64,000 bases of DNA, from NCBI RefSeq assembly GCF_946479415.1, contig NZ_CAMLFY010000013.1, positions 1 through 64,000 of the forward strand, written 5' to 3'. A model generated the notes under the pieces. That model worked only from the letters and a program-made list of their open reading frames with translations. It did not search any database and was not told the origin of the DNA. A program made the position numbers and the translations under genes. The number at the start of each line of letters is the position of its first letter. The stretch's first letter is position 1. Positions 44,401 through 52,183 of this stretch are shown in pieces. Source of the stretch: an uncultured Shinella sp. Lineage in GTDB: Bacteria; Pseudomonadota; Alphaproteobacteria; Rhizobiales; Rhizobiaceae.

Positions 44401-45507
44401 ATTGCGCCACGTGATCGCGCGCACTACGAGCGGATGCTTCGAGGAGAGGAAAGCGTCAATGTGGGCGACGATGTTCCTTTGAGAGCAGCGACCTGGCTTC
44501 ATTACATGAGTGGGAGTTACCGTATTCGGGATTATCGCTACCACTCCCGCCAGATCACAAACAAGGTTGTGAGCCCTCCATATTGGTTCCACGATGATGT
44601 TACGGCCTATCTGCAGCACGGAGACCCGAACGTGGAATTCCTGGCAGATCAGCTTCTGCCGTCGCCCCAGCCTGTGGGCAGGGATGGGTCGGCTCCGGGA
44701 GAAAATCAGTCTAGCAACGTCGTTGTCGCTTTCGAACCTGCTTCGGCCGGTAGCGTTACCGTATCTTCCGACGTGCGGTCAGTGACGGAGGGGAGTTGGG
44801 CCGCGCAACCTTCTAATTTTACAGCAAGTGGGCGGAATGATCGGACCTTCCAGAAGTTGGCCAGTCTTTTCCAGGCCGAAGGTATAGAGCGCCCGAGGAT
44901 CCTCTCCTTCGGGTGCTCTGAAGGCCTCGAGACATTGGACATACTTCGTGTAATTCCGAATGCTGAGGTTCATGGCTGCGACATCAATCGAGATGCTCTT
45001 GCGGTTGCTGCTGAGCGGTGCAGGGATACGGGCATATCGATTTATGAAAGTACGTCTTCAGAACTGCGCGCGCGCGGCCCTTTTCACGCCGTCGTCGCGA
45101 TGAATGTCCTTGTGAATTGGCCGGCAAGTTATAGCCTTGATGAAATCGGCCATCTCTATCCGTTTAAGTTGTTTGATGACACCATCACCACGATCTTCGA
45201 TACTTTGGCGCCGGGAGGATATCTCGGTGTCTATAACGCGTGCTTCTGCGTAGAGCACACGCGTGTGGGAGAGCAGTTTGAAGCTGTCGAGCAATCGGTC
45301 CCGAAGGACAATGGATGGGTTGACAAGTATGGTACCGACAACCGCAGGATTGCCGTAGCATGTGACACGAAGCGAGTGCCCATAGCCATGAAAGATTGGC
45401 GTCGCTACATGAACAACAATGCTGGAGATTCCGCCCCAAAGACGGTGCATTTCGAGACCTCCGGCCCAGCAAATTGCAAGACAATCCTTTGGCGTAAGAA
45501 AGCGTGA
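41500..45507 (+). CDS. giant glycosyltransferase-like protein fused to a methyltransferase (paralogue B)
   Basis: A 1335-residue protein. Residues 1-110 are Ala/Lys/Pro-rich and low complexity; about 130-600 are helical and TPR-like. About 600-1060 match paralogue A at 30958 (CAFGKVVCDS, LLIKPHPHE near 883, YNGTTTIELGLLQIP near 936). After a Ser/Gly-rich linker, about 1130-1335 form a methyltransferase domain with ILSFGCSEGLETLDI and AVVAMNVLVNWP. The fusion suggests one polypeptide that transfers and O- or N-methylates a surface sugar, perhaps on flagellin. GGGGTG precedes the ATG. It lies 70 bp after pseI. Confidence 0.75.
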   Translation: MIPERNQVDAENPPSNGFADAVVTSDPLAENAVPARGTVVELVTNNNPDVSLKETVPEPTGAKKPKAAKAKGAVRPAVRKPASRPAGVRQSIIRPFKKMLAAVRKIHRNAVGTGRQRVRGHIDKMDFNQAPGKLLPTSWKDASRLRRLKTSSSSQEIFEAMLAIGRGEAQRGVVNLSTAGFLNTVLASTELREKLIQPVKDAVEQYPGSVYLTYVYSVMLAKAGEYGQAADFVLSAMRQERESHADSQSQSRAPSSRAKLLTKVWRVVDSISRDNMAVTGDGGAEGEDSQGDPLAGERSWQQGQTGTYLDACRQNFEHGKSLKARLDAIESMTKLGLRRMPAYHDAYALARGSYLEIRPKWADMVGLPLKSKQLGLASDKGMKAVRLLTQVMRVAEKLGFTEDLELISATLFKISKNPKASGSAWTIAAALSAVDAERWHKPTLGVLRKLKLSRNSARDVKAFFLWALRCGEYGWAMSVYKTLPNTVAMSVAAAPMAKILQRKGSFSAAATLLKRVCAANLIKLDKFDPIVHWGYIKQIGEMEFAASTTKYLRMVPQPTEPKGVIFLAPRAVDQTTRFPLIVLLEMKRRGWAIIPLFEGTLPLDKTGNPKIDQFLGCFLGSGRLRAEREKAFDPIENFNVEVETGHLRWDTIDLTHPLWEEAAVNRRRYNVDYTCPALVSNLSRLANLTRMTGVVLQTARRVMAELDLPLGFMVNFQARLPDVVVRLYCETHGDPEKFFCIHGTNGYQNYFANFSSPVSTRMAIRNMTATRVNRTASFPTPSEFETFFDEHRDEAPSILERVRDITKVRRSTSTLTERPAEAEACRERIAAWRAEGGLVACAFGKVVCDSAVPFDGGPVHRNMAEWLNHTIDAVRGSRTLLLIKPHPHELKNEIGAFLTEFFRDLITGDLPENVIYLGHNWFDMADMKDLIDVGTVYNGTTTIELGLLQIPGIVCSDFAPRDYPVGQIAPRDRAHYERMLRGEESVNVGDDVPLRAATWLHYMSGSYRIRDYRYHSRQITNKVVSPPYWFHDDVTAYLQHGDPNVEFLADQLLPSPQPVGRDGSAPGENQSSNVVVAFEPASAGSVTVSSDVRSVTEGSWAAQPSNFTASGRNDRTFQKLASLFQAEGIERPRILSFGCSEGLETLDILRVIPNAEVHGCDINRDALAVAAERCRDTGISIYESTSSELRARGPFHAVVAMNVLVNWPASYSLDEIGHLYPFKLFDDTITTIFDTLAPGGYLGVYNACFCVEHTRVGEQFEAVEQSVPKDNGWVDKYGTDNRRIAVACDTKRVPIAMKDWRRYMNNNAGDSAPKTVHFETSGPANCKTILWRKKA

Positions 45508-45592
45508 CACCTGCATGCTGGAGGTGCCTTTAATGTCGGTGCGCAAAATTTGAGGGTGGTGTCGCCGTTTTATTCAGCGGCGTCAGTTTTAC

Positions 45593-45615
45593 GCTTGTAA
45601 AATAACTTTACAAGC
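45593..45615. promoter_or_regulatory. AT-rich inverted repeat
   Basis: GCTTGTAAA (45593-45601) and TTTACAAGC (45607-45615) are perfect 9-bp arms around ATAAC, in the 242-bp gap between two transferase genes. It could be an operator for the downstream gene or a weak terminator; no T tract follows. Confidence 0.45.
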
Positions 45616-45758
45616 TTGTCATCGGTGGTTGGGCGTCGCATCGTTTGACTTTCAGATATCGGCTGATATCAAGCGCAGGGTCCAAATTGCCACGCGGGGA
45701 TCCTCGATGGGGATGAGCGCGGTTTGATTTCTCCTGCGTTCATTGTTGGATGGATGCA

Positions 45759-47087
45759 ATGGTGAGCCTGAAGGTGCTGTCATGGCGCAGGCTTCCCGCA
45801 TATGCCTTGGAGCTAAATGTGCAAAGTCTGGCGCGAATTTTCGGCTTCCTGACAGAAAAGCGGAGCGCCGAACTTCCAAAGTGGTTTCAGCCAAATCAAC
45901 CAAAAGATGCGCTCAGCGAAAGGCCGATTTTTCTGTACCAATCCTGGATTCCAGAGCATACCGATAAGCTAATTCTATCGCTGGCTCGGCCGCAAGAATA
46001 CCAGCTCAAGAACATTGATATGTTTTCGGGTCAAGCTGACAAATTAACGCGAGCCTCCATCCTGAAGTTCGCCGCCAAAAACGGCGATCTCTACAGGAAG
46101 ATGTGTCTTCATAAGCTCATGCCTTATCGGGAGAGGGCAGCCGGTCTCGTCGTTACCTTGGATTGGACGCCAGCGATGCGGCATCTGGTTTATGCGGCAA
46201 GCCAATTGGGCATTCCGACGATTCTGGTCCCTCATGAATCTGTTTTCGCTTCACGGAGCATGTACTACTTGCATCCCAAGCTGTTTATCGACACGCCAGC
46301 CTGCGATCTTGTTTGCACGTGGGGTGATCTTCAAACGGAGATTTTTATTGAGCGGGGCTATCCTGTAGAGCGGATCGTCAAGACGGGTGGGCCAAAGTTC
46401 GACTACCTCCAAAGTGTCCGCAACCTGAACCCTTCCCACAAGGAACCTTTGCGCGCGCTCGGTCTTGATCCATTCAAGTTTACCGTCACCTTCGCGACCC
46501 AGCCACTTGATAGTCAATATACATCCTGGAAGAAGACGATGCGCGCTCAGGAAGATGCGCTGACCGATGCATTAGATTGGATCCAGGCCAGAGAAAATAC
46601 CCAGTTGATGATACGGCTGCCGCCCTCCAGGGGGGAGCTGTTTGGGAAGTCTACCTATGAGCGCATCGCGGCAATGCCGAATGCCGCCGTTGACGACTCA
46701 AACCTTTATTTGCTTTCCGCTGAAGAAGCGATTGCGGCGTCGGAAACGATCATCTCGGTAAACAGTACAATGCTTCTCGAGGCTGCCCTATGTGGGCGCA
46801 CAGCGATCAGCTCGAAATATATTCACTTCGATCAGATTTGGGACAATCTGAAGATTCCCGTTGCGCACAATAGGGCAGAACTGCACGCATCGCTTGATGC
46901 CGCTCGTTCACAACCTGCTGAGATCGTGGCGAAATACGACATTGGATGGGCGGAGAAGCAGTTTTCCAACTCGGGCTTTGACGGTCGTGCTGCGGAACGC
47001 ATTTCAGAAATCTTTGTACAGATTTCACGCGGCAATTTTGACCTCAAGCCTGGCTATGCGCAAACTACCCCATTCCTGCCGGGGTAG
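45759..47087 (+). CDS. GT-B-fold glycosyl/glycerophosphotransferase-like protein
   Basis: A protein of about 442 residues with the outline of CDP-glycerol glycerophosphotransferase or UDP-GlcNAc 2-epimerase-like GT-B folds. It has GIPTILVPHESVFASRSM in the first domain, VKTGGPKFDYLQ at the hinge, and TIISVNSTMLLEAALCGRTAIS, the usual nucleotide-sugar pocket, in the second. The exact start is unclear: ATGs at 45750 and 45759 are in frame, the latter with GGATGG upstream. Base composition is more AT-rich than the flanks. It likely contributes to the surface-glycan locus. Confidence 0.72.
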   Translation: MVSLKVLSWRRLPAYALELNVQSLARIFGFLTEKRSAELPKWFQPNQPKDALSERPIFLYQSWIPEHTDKLILSLARPQEYQLKNIDMFSGQADKLTRASILKFAAKNGDLYRKMCLHKLMPYRERAAGLVVTLDWTPAMRHLVYAASQLGIPTILVPHESVFASRSMYYLHPKLFIDTPACDLVCTWGDLQTEIFIERGYPVERIVKTGGPKFDYLQSVRNLNPSHKEPLRALGLDPFKFTVTFATQPLDSQYTSWKKTMRAQEDALTDALDWIQARENTQLMIRLPPSRGELFGKSTYERIAAMPNAAVDDSNLYLLSAEEAIAASETIISVNSTMLLEAALCGRTAISSKYIHFDQIWDNLKIPVAHNRAELHASLDAARSQPAEIVAKYDIGWAEKQFSNSGFDGRAAERISEIFVQISRGNFDLKPGYAQTTPFLPG

Positions 47088-47155
47088 GGACATCTCCTGT
47101 TGGTTCCCTATTCCCCGGCTTTTTGCCCCGGGCTCCGCAGCATGAGGGCTTCCCA

Positions 47156-48004
47156 CTAGTCGTCGTCGGATGTGGGGGACACATCCGTGGTCTCACCCTC
47201 CGGTGAGTTGGAGACTGCTGCTGAATCCTGCACCGCTCGCGCGGGAAGCCATAGTTTATAGTGTTCGTCGATCTTGCGAAGTGTATGAAAGCCAGGGCGG
47301 TTCCGCTGTATTTTTCCCGACTGCTCCCGGCGGACAATTTCATCCAGTGCTGCTTGCGGGTTGTCGAAGGGAACCCCCGAAAGATCTTGCGCAAAAAATT
47401 CCCACCATTTCACTTTCAGCATACGCGCGATCAGCTGCGGTTTATCGAAACGCATACGGATAATTTTTGCAGGTACGCCTCCTACGATCGCGTAGTCGGG
47501 GACATCGGTCGTGACCACCGCGCCGGCAGCTATGATGGCGCCGTTGCCGACAGTGACGCCGTCGAGAATCATGACATTGGACCCGATCCAGACATCGTTG
47601 CCAATTCTTGCCGCGGCGCGGTGTGCTTCCGGACTGTTTTCCGGCGTGCGTTGCGTCGCTTCAAATCCAGTCCAGTCCCCGAAAAAAGCAAACTTTTCAG
47701 GACGGTATTGGACGGACGTCGTTCCCATCCACGTGGTTGGGTGATTGGGCTCTCCGATATTGAAGTTCGCTCCGATACTACAGTAGCGTCCGATGGTGGG
47801 GTTGCCGGAGATATAAGCCGATCTGAGGAAGGAAAACGCTCCAACCCTTAGATTGCTGTAGCACCATAAGTCTTGGAAACGGACGGGGGCTTCAAATGTC
47901 AGTTTGGAACGAGGATCTAAGACTGTTTTCCCGGAGAAGATCGCGCCATGGGTCTTCAAGTCGCTGAGCTTCAGTTTTTCTATAATCTGGTTCTCGCTGG
48001 CCAT
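47156..48004 (-). CDS. left-handed beta-helix acyltransferase (CatB-like)
   Basis: A 282-residue protein with hexapeptide repeats: [20 protein letters not shown], then [36 protein letters not shown], here read as [14 protein letters not shown] and [16 protein letters not shown]. The active-site His is in [19 protein letters not shown] ends the helix. These enzymes O- or N-acetylate sugars or antibiotics. A glycan-modifying role fits the neighbouring transferases. The ATG at 48004 has GAGGGGG upstream; an ATG six codons earlier is possible. Confidence 0.8.
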   Translation of the reverse strand: MASENQIIEKLKLSDLKTHGAIFSGKTVLDPRSKLTFEAPVRFQDLWCYSNLRVGAFSFLRSAYISGNPTIGRYCSIGANFNIGEPNHPTTWMGTTSVQYRPEKFAFFGDWTGFEATQRTPENSPEAHRAAARIGNDVWIGSNVMILDGVTVGNGAIIAAGAVVTTDVPDYAIVGGVPAKIIRMRFDKPQLIARMLKVKWWEFFAQDLSGVPFDNPQAALDEIVRREQSGKIQRNRPGFHTLRKIDEHYKLWLPARAVQDSAAVSNSPEGETTDVSPTSDDD

Positions 48005-48187
48005 ATGTCTGTTCCCCCTCATGCCCGCCTACGAAGCCTCTGCAATTTCGCATGCACGGGACATCCCTCTTTGGTCAAGGGAAATTGCACGGGAGCCGTG
48101 AATTGGAATGCGTCCATTTTCAATGAGCGGTGTAGAGGCTGATTTCAACGGCATCCCGGGTGACGAAACGTCTAGAGCGCGTCCGGT

Positions 48188-48817
48188 TTAATCTGGTTCA
48201 TATCCAGCGGCTCTGAAGTAGTTTTGGCATTCGGCGGGCGTGAAGAGTTTGATGAGAGAAGTTGCGGCATTCCACAGGGCTGTGATGGTCCGTTCGGCCC
48301 TTGCGCGCATCATCGCCTTGAGCTTGGCGAATGCGTTTTCGATGGGATTGAAGTCTGGGCTGTAGGGCGGCAGGTAGAGCAAGGTCGCGCCAGCCGCTTC
48401 GATAGCGCCGCGGACACCGGCGGCCTTGTGGGCGGGCAGATTATCCATGACGACGATGTCGCCGGCGGTAAGGGTGGGAACCAGCACCTGCTCGATATAG
48501 GCGCGGAACACGTTGCCGTTCATCGCACCGTCGTAGACGAATGGCGCGGTCATGCCGGTCATTCTGAGTGCGCCGGTGAAGGTCGTGGTTTTCCAATGGC
48601 CGTGCGGCACACCGGCCCGGCAGCGCTCACCGCAAGGCGCACGGCCGCGCAAGCGCGCCATCTTGGTCGACAGACCGGTCTCGTCGATGAAGACCAGTTT
48701 CGCCGGATCGAGATCGGGTTGACCGTCGAACCAGGCACGTCGGCGCTTCAGGATGTCGGGGCGGTCCTGCTCCAGTGCATGTGCGGACTTTTTTGAACGT
48801 CCACCCGTGCCCGCCAA
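48188..48817 (-). CDS. IS630 transposase, catalytic part (second frame)
   Basis: A 209-residue reading frame with the DDE catalytic core: LVFIDETGLSTKM (first Asp), VVMDNLPAHKA (second Asp) and YSPDFNPIENAFAKLK (Glu). It is in the +1 frame relative to the upstream part, and continuity of sequence (TFKK-SAHALEQDRPD) places the switch at the A6-G run at 48788-48794. It is either made by frameshifting or split by a one-base insertion. Confidence 0.85.
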   Translation of the reverse strand: MAGTGGRSKKSAHALEQDRPDILKRRRAWFDGQPDLDPAKLVFIDETGLSTKMARLRGRAPCGERCRAGVPHGHWKTTTFTGALRMTGMTAPFVYDGAMNGNVFRAYIEQVLVPTLTAGDIVVMDNLPAHKAAGVRGAIEAAGATLLYLPPYSPDFNPIENAFAKLKAMMRARAERTITALWNAATSLIKLFTPAECQNYFRAAGYEPD

Positions 48818-49136
48818 GCCAGTCGCTCAAGGCGCTCCGGCCGATACGCATAGAGCGCTCCATATCGAGGCGCTCGACCATCTCGTTGAGCGTGATGTCC
48901 TTGCGGTCCTCGATCATCCCGACGATGAAGTCCGCATATCCGTCGAGGCGTGATCCGCGCCGCCGCCCTTGGGGTCGCGGTTTCAGTTCGCCGATCTTCG
49001 CTCGCGCAATCCAGCGAATGGCGCTCGACACCCCAACGCCGAACCGTGCCGCCGCCTGACGGGCCGATGCCCCTTCGTCAGCGGCCTTCAACACGCGCAA
49101 CCGCAAATCCTCGCCAAGGGCTCTGGCCACAATCAA
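48627..49136 (-). CDS. IS630 transposase, N-terminal DNA-binding part (first frame)
   Basis: A helix-turn-helix region (GASARQAAARFGVGVSSAIRWI) followed by a second HTH (ITLNEMVERLDMERSMRIG, SALSDWL). Authentic sequence ends near WTFKK at about 48790; beyond that the frame reads nonsense until a stop at 48627. The first-frame product alone would bind ends but lacks the DDE residues. Confidence 0.8.
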   Translation of the reverse strand: MIVARALGEDLRLRVLKAADEGASARQAAARFGVGVSSAIRWIARAKIGELKPRPQGRRRGSRLDGYADFIVGMIEDRKDITLNEMVERLDMERSMRIGRSALSDWLGGHGWTFKKVRTCTGAGPPRHPEAPTCLVRRSTRSRSGETGLHRRDRSVDQDGALARPCALR

Positions 49137-49243
49137 CCTCCGCTAAAGCCCATGTTGAATCAGAAGCCAGCCAGCACGTCACATCACATTCGATTCATCG
49201 ATCCCCGGACATGCTCTAGACCGCAGCAGGCCAGAAAACATCT

Positions 49244-50878
49244 TCATATTATAATGAAGTCTGCAGCAGTGAGCGTCAGATTCTTCGACAGCAACGCGAA
49301 TTGAGTTGCGCCAGCCCCTCCTGCGCCGTCGATATCGTAACTCAGCTTTCCAGTCTTGTCGTCATAGATGATGCGATCGGATGCGTCGGCAGCCGCAGAC
49401 CCGATGCGGAAGGCGCCTGACGAGAGTGCACCGTCCCTCAAGGCCTTGAAGACCGAGTTATCCAGCCAGATGGCGTCGTCTACGACATTGAAGTCTTGAA
49501 TGGTGTCGATATTGCTAGTGACGTTAAGCTTGGTGTTGAATACGAACACATCGTCGCCGCCGCTGCCGATCAGGCGGTCGTTGCCGTCATACCCTTTGAG
49601 GATGTCGTTGCCGTTTCCGCCATCGATGGTGTTGTTTCCGCTGTTCCCGAAGATGTAGTCGTTTCCATAAGAGCCGATAATGTTTTCGATCGAGAAATAG
49701 GTATCCCCTTTGGCATCACCGGTATTGATCGCCGCGTTGGCCAGGCTTGCTATCACAGCGCCGCCGTCTGCGTAGGAGACGGTGTCGGTCCCGGCTCCAC
49801 CATCCAGCCTATCGGCTCCGCCATCTCCGATGAGAAGATCATTGCCGGCCTCGCCGTGAAGCGAATCGTCCCCCTGCCTGCCTTTGAGCTTGTCATGTCC
49901 AGCGCCGCCCGCGAGGTCGTTGTCGTTACTGCCTCCCTGCAGAACGTCGTTATACTTGCTGCCGATAAGATTTTCGACGGACATGAAGGTGTCGCCGCGC
50001 GCGTCGCCGGTATTGCCGTTCGCGGTGGTATAGAGGCTGACCGATAATCCGCTTTGCGACGTTGAATAGTCGGCGGCGTCGGCGCCGGCGCCGCCTTGGA
50101 GAAAGTCAGCCCCGGCTCCGCCTATCAACCGATCGTCGCCTGCTTCACCTTTCAAGGTGTCGTTACCGCCGCCGCCAGAGAGGGTATTGTTGTTCGAATT
50201 TCCCGTGATCTTGTTTTTCAGCTCATTGCCGCTGCCGCGTATGGTGGAATCCTCCAGCACCAGATTGTCGACGAATTGACCAAGGGCATAGTCGAGCGAA
50301 CTGAAGACGGTATCATTTCCTCCTCCGGAAAATTCAACCACTGCGTCGTAAGGGTTGTCCACATGATAGATGGTGTTTCCTGCGCCCCCAACCATGATGT
50401 CGGCACCTTGTCCGCCATATATACTGTCGCCTCCACCATTTCCGTATATAACATCGTTTCCGGCTCCTCCACGCAGCACGTTGGATGTTGAGGATCCATT
50501 GACGATGTCATCGCCGGCCATCATCAAATCAAGAATTTCCCAGCTTTGTTTTGTTTTAAACGTATCGACATCGATGTCTATATTGCTAACTGACCATCCG
50601 CTGGATGAATATGTACCAGCGCTGTCATGGCCGCTGTAGCTATAAGAAAAAGAATTCACCGTCCCGTGAATATCGGTAATTTTGCTTCCTGATGTGTCGT
50701 AAGTGAATACACCACGAAAGATGGAGTATATATTATAACCAGTAAAGCCATCTCCGTCATAGTCGTAGAATTTTATCTCTGACGGCGTTGTGTTGACAGA
50801 TCCATGCTGGCTGAATTTCGACGGGGTCAAGTCTTCGAGAAACATATCCCCAGCAGAGGCAATATAGAAATTAGCCAT
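49244..50878 (-). CDS. RTX calcium-binding repeat protein
   Basis: A 544-residue protein with several blocks of the nonapeptide GGxGxDxhx, for example LRGGAGNDVIYGNGGGDSIYGG (split here as RGGAGNDVIYG and GGGDSIYGG), GGGGNDTLKGEAGDDRLIGG and GGNGNDILKGYDGNDRLIG. The C-terminal 70 residues (DTIQDFNVVDDAIWLDNSVF onward) resemble the secretion-signal module of type I secreted proteins. No catalytic domain is evident; residues 1-110 are unlike known enzymes. No ABC exporter lies in the window. It may be a surface or biofilm protein. Confidence 0.88.
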   Translation of the reverse strand: MANFYIASAGDMFLEDLTPSKFSQHGSVNTTPSEIKFYDYDGDGFTGYNIYSIFRGVFTYDTSGSKITDIHGTVNSFSYSYSGHDSAGTYSSSGWSVSNIDIDVDTFKTKQSWEILDLMMAGDDIVNGSSTSNVLRGGAGNDVIYGNGGGDSIYGGQGADIMVGGAGNTIYHVDNPYDAVVEFSGGGNDTVFSSLDYALGQFVDNLVLEDSTIRGSGNELKNKITGNSNNNTLSGGGGNDTLKGEAGDDRLIGGAGADFLQGGAGADAADYSTSQSGLSVSLYTTANGNTGDARGDTFMSVENLIGSKYNDVLQGGSNDNDLAGGAGHDKLKGRQGDDSLHGEAGNDLLIGDGGADRLDGGAGTDTVSYADGGAVIASLANAAINTGDAKGDTYFSIENIIGSYGNDYIFGNSGNNTIDGGNGNDILKGYDGNDRLIGSGGDDVFVFNTKLNVTSNIDTIQDFNVVDDAIWLDNSVFKALRDGALSSGAFRIGSAAADASDRIIYDDKTGKLSYDIDGAGGAGATQFALLSKNLTLTAADFIII

Positions 50879-51030
50879 GCTTCAATCCACCGTTTTGGCT
50901 TGCAGTTTTAGCTCAAAACATCTCATGAATGGTAATGCAAGGCAACGCTGTATGGTGGGGGAGTAAGCGCAACACGTCCGATGCGTCGGCAGCACAGAGC
51001 ACGAAAGTGGGCGCAATAAGCATAAAAATA

Positions 51031-51105
51031 GTGCCCGGAGGCGGATTTGAACCACCGGCACGCGGATTTTCAATTGGCTAAATATCCACTAAGCTATGGT
51101 CTATA
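51031..51105 (-). pseudogene. decayed tRNA-Phe copy (left edge of island)
   Basis: Bases 51031-51074 match the 3' two-fifths of the intact tRNA-Phe at 53901-53944 in 43 of 44 positions, including T arm, variable loop and the GAA anticodon side. The remaining 5' part is recognisable but degenerate (one deletion and many substitutions), so it cannot fold. The CCA end is altered (AGTG instead of TGGTG). This is the signature of a duplicated attachment site. Confidence 0.75.
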
Positions 51106-51154
51106 TATCGCCTCTATGCGCATGTGCTAGAAATGCGCTAATTTTATGAGCCGG

Positions 51155-51472
51155 CTATATACCCACGGCTTTTCTTAACGCCTCATTCATCCGTCCTTGC
51201 CAGCCTTTGCCACTCGCTCGAAACTTAGCAATCACGTCTTCGTCCAACCGGAGGGTGACTTGCTTTTTCGGATGTTCCAGCGGTGGGCGCCCACGCGATC
51301 TGCGATGCTCTTCGATAGCTCTGAAAAACTCAGGCGGCAGCACCTCTTTCGCCGGGCGCATGTTGGCAAGCTCTTCGTCGGTCAACTCGGGAAAATCGAC
51401 GGCATCCCAGTCTTCTTTTGTATAACCGTGACCTGGCTCGAACGTTTTCAATTTTTGGGTCTTGGTGGCCAT
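51155..51472 (-). CDS. brnA: BrnA-type antitoxin
   Basis: A 105-residue protein. The N-terminal half (FPELTDEELANMRPAKEV) binds the toxin, and the C-terminal ribbon-helix-helix reads KKQVTLRLDEDVIAKFRASGKGWQ, seen as KQVTLRLDEDVIAKFR. This is the BrnA/COG3514 pattern. It overlaps the end of brnT by 25 bases and is translated from the same transcript. BrnA neutralises BrnT and represses the operon in Brucella. Confidence 0.9.
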   Translation of the reverse strand: MATKTQKLKTFEPGHGYTKEDWDAVDFPELTDEELANMRPAKEVLPPEFFRAIEEHRRSRGRPPLEHPKKQVTLRLDEDVIAKFRASGKGWQGRMNEALRKAVGI

Positions 51473-51732
51473 GGAAGCCTCCTTCTTTCTCTGTCGCTCG
51501 CAGGACGAAAACTGATGATCGATATAGTTTCCGTTCCGAGTGTCGCGAAAATAACTGCTGCCGTCCCATCCCGAAAATAACCGATAGCCTTCAAGCGCCT
51601 TCCGCCAGAAGCATCTGGCTTGCTGTCCTCAATGATGGCACTCGCCCAATCGAGGTCGCTTACATCGGCAAAATCGAGACCATGCTTTTCAAGGTTGGCC
51701 CGCCGTTTGGGTTCATCCCATACAATTTTCAT
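51448..51732 (-). CDS. brnT: BrnT-type RNase toxin
   Basis: A 94-residue DUF497 protein. The family opening IVWDEPKRRANLEKHGLDFADV is present (WDEPKRRANLEKHGLDF), followed by RRLKAIGYF and the TISIISFRPASDRERR ending with the Arg-Glu-Arg residues of the RelE-like fold. BrnT cleaves RNA and inhibits translation. There is no ribosome-binding site; the promoter's -10 box ends six bases before the ATG, implying a leaderless message. Confidence 0.9.
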   Translation of the reverse strand: MKIVWDEPKRRANLEKHGLDFADVSDLDWASAIIEDSKPDASGGRRLKAIGYFRDGTAAVIFATLGTETISIISFRPASDRERRRLPWPPRPKN

Positions 51733-51737
51733 GATTT

Positions 51738-51766
51738 AATGTAACTACATTTATGAGCGATATCAA
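51738..51766 (-). promoter_or_regulatory. brnTA promoter with palindromic operator
   Basis: Leftward: -35 TTGATA (51766-51761), a 17-base spacer and -10 TACATT (51743-51738). The -10 is one arm of a perfect palindrome AATGTA-AC-TACATT (51738-51751), a natural site for the BrnT-BrnA complex. Transcription should start at about the brnT ATG. Confidence 0.6.
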
Positions 51767-51952
51767 GCGGCATATGGCGCCGAAACACGGCAGCTGAGGC
51801 TGCTAAATAGCTTCACATAACTGCCAAGAAACATAATTAAAACTTTCCGTCAGAAATCATTCTGGCTCTGCCCCCATAAAAGCGGACGTGGGGTAAGTTC
51901 ACAAAAAGAGTAACAGCGGCTTAAAGTCGAGTAGCGTATTGGAGTGTTGTGC

Positions 51953-52171
51953 ATGTCTGAATTGGATGATCTTCTCCGCCAGAAATCAGAAATCGAAGCG
52001 CGCATCGTTGATGTTCGAGCGAAAGAAATCGACCACCTAAAACTCGAATTCGCTAATCTGGCGTATAAGCTCAGAGAGTTGAATGGCTTGCCCAAAGCGC
52101 TTGTAGAAATCTTCACCGACAAAGCGGGAACATTCAATTCTTTCCGCGTTATGAACGTGAAGAAGCTGTAG
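51953..52171 (+). CDS. small coiled-coil protein, H-NS N-terminal-like
   Basis: A 72-residue protein. Residues 1-45 (ELDDLLRQKSEIEARIVDVRAKEID, here in parts ELDDLLRQKSEIEARI) form an acidic/basic coiled coil like the dimerisation domain of H-NS-family proteins. The usual C-terminal DNA-binding loop is missing. It could be a natural antagonist of full-length H-NS-like proteins or an unrelated coiled-coil protein. GGAG nine bases upstream supports the ATG at 51953. Confidence 0.6.
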   Translation: MSELDDLLRQKSEIEARIVDVRAKEIDHLKLEFANLAYKLRELNGLPKALVEIFTDKAGTFNSFRVMNVKKL

Positions 52172-52183
52172 CCGTCCCGGTTT

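Larger units (their letters stand above)
48174..49216 (-). mobile_element. IS630-family insertion sequence, 1043 bp
   Basis: The element is bounded by TA dinucleotides at 48172-48173 and 49217-49218, the target duplication of IS630/Tc1-type transposition. Terminal inverted repeats are GAGCGCGTCCGG on the left and GAGCATGTCCGG (reverse complement) on the right, 10 of 12 matching. It encodes a two-frame transposase. It lies between the acyltransferase and the RTX gene and interrupts no visible gene. Confidence 0.85.
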
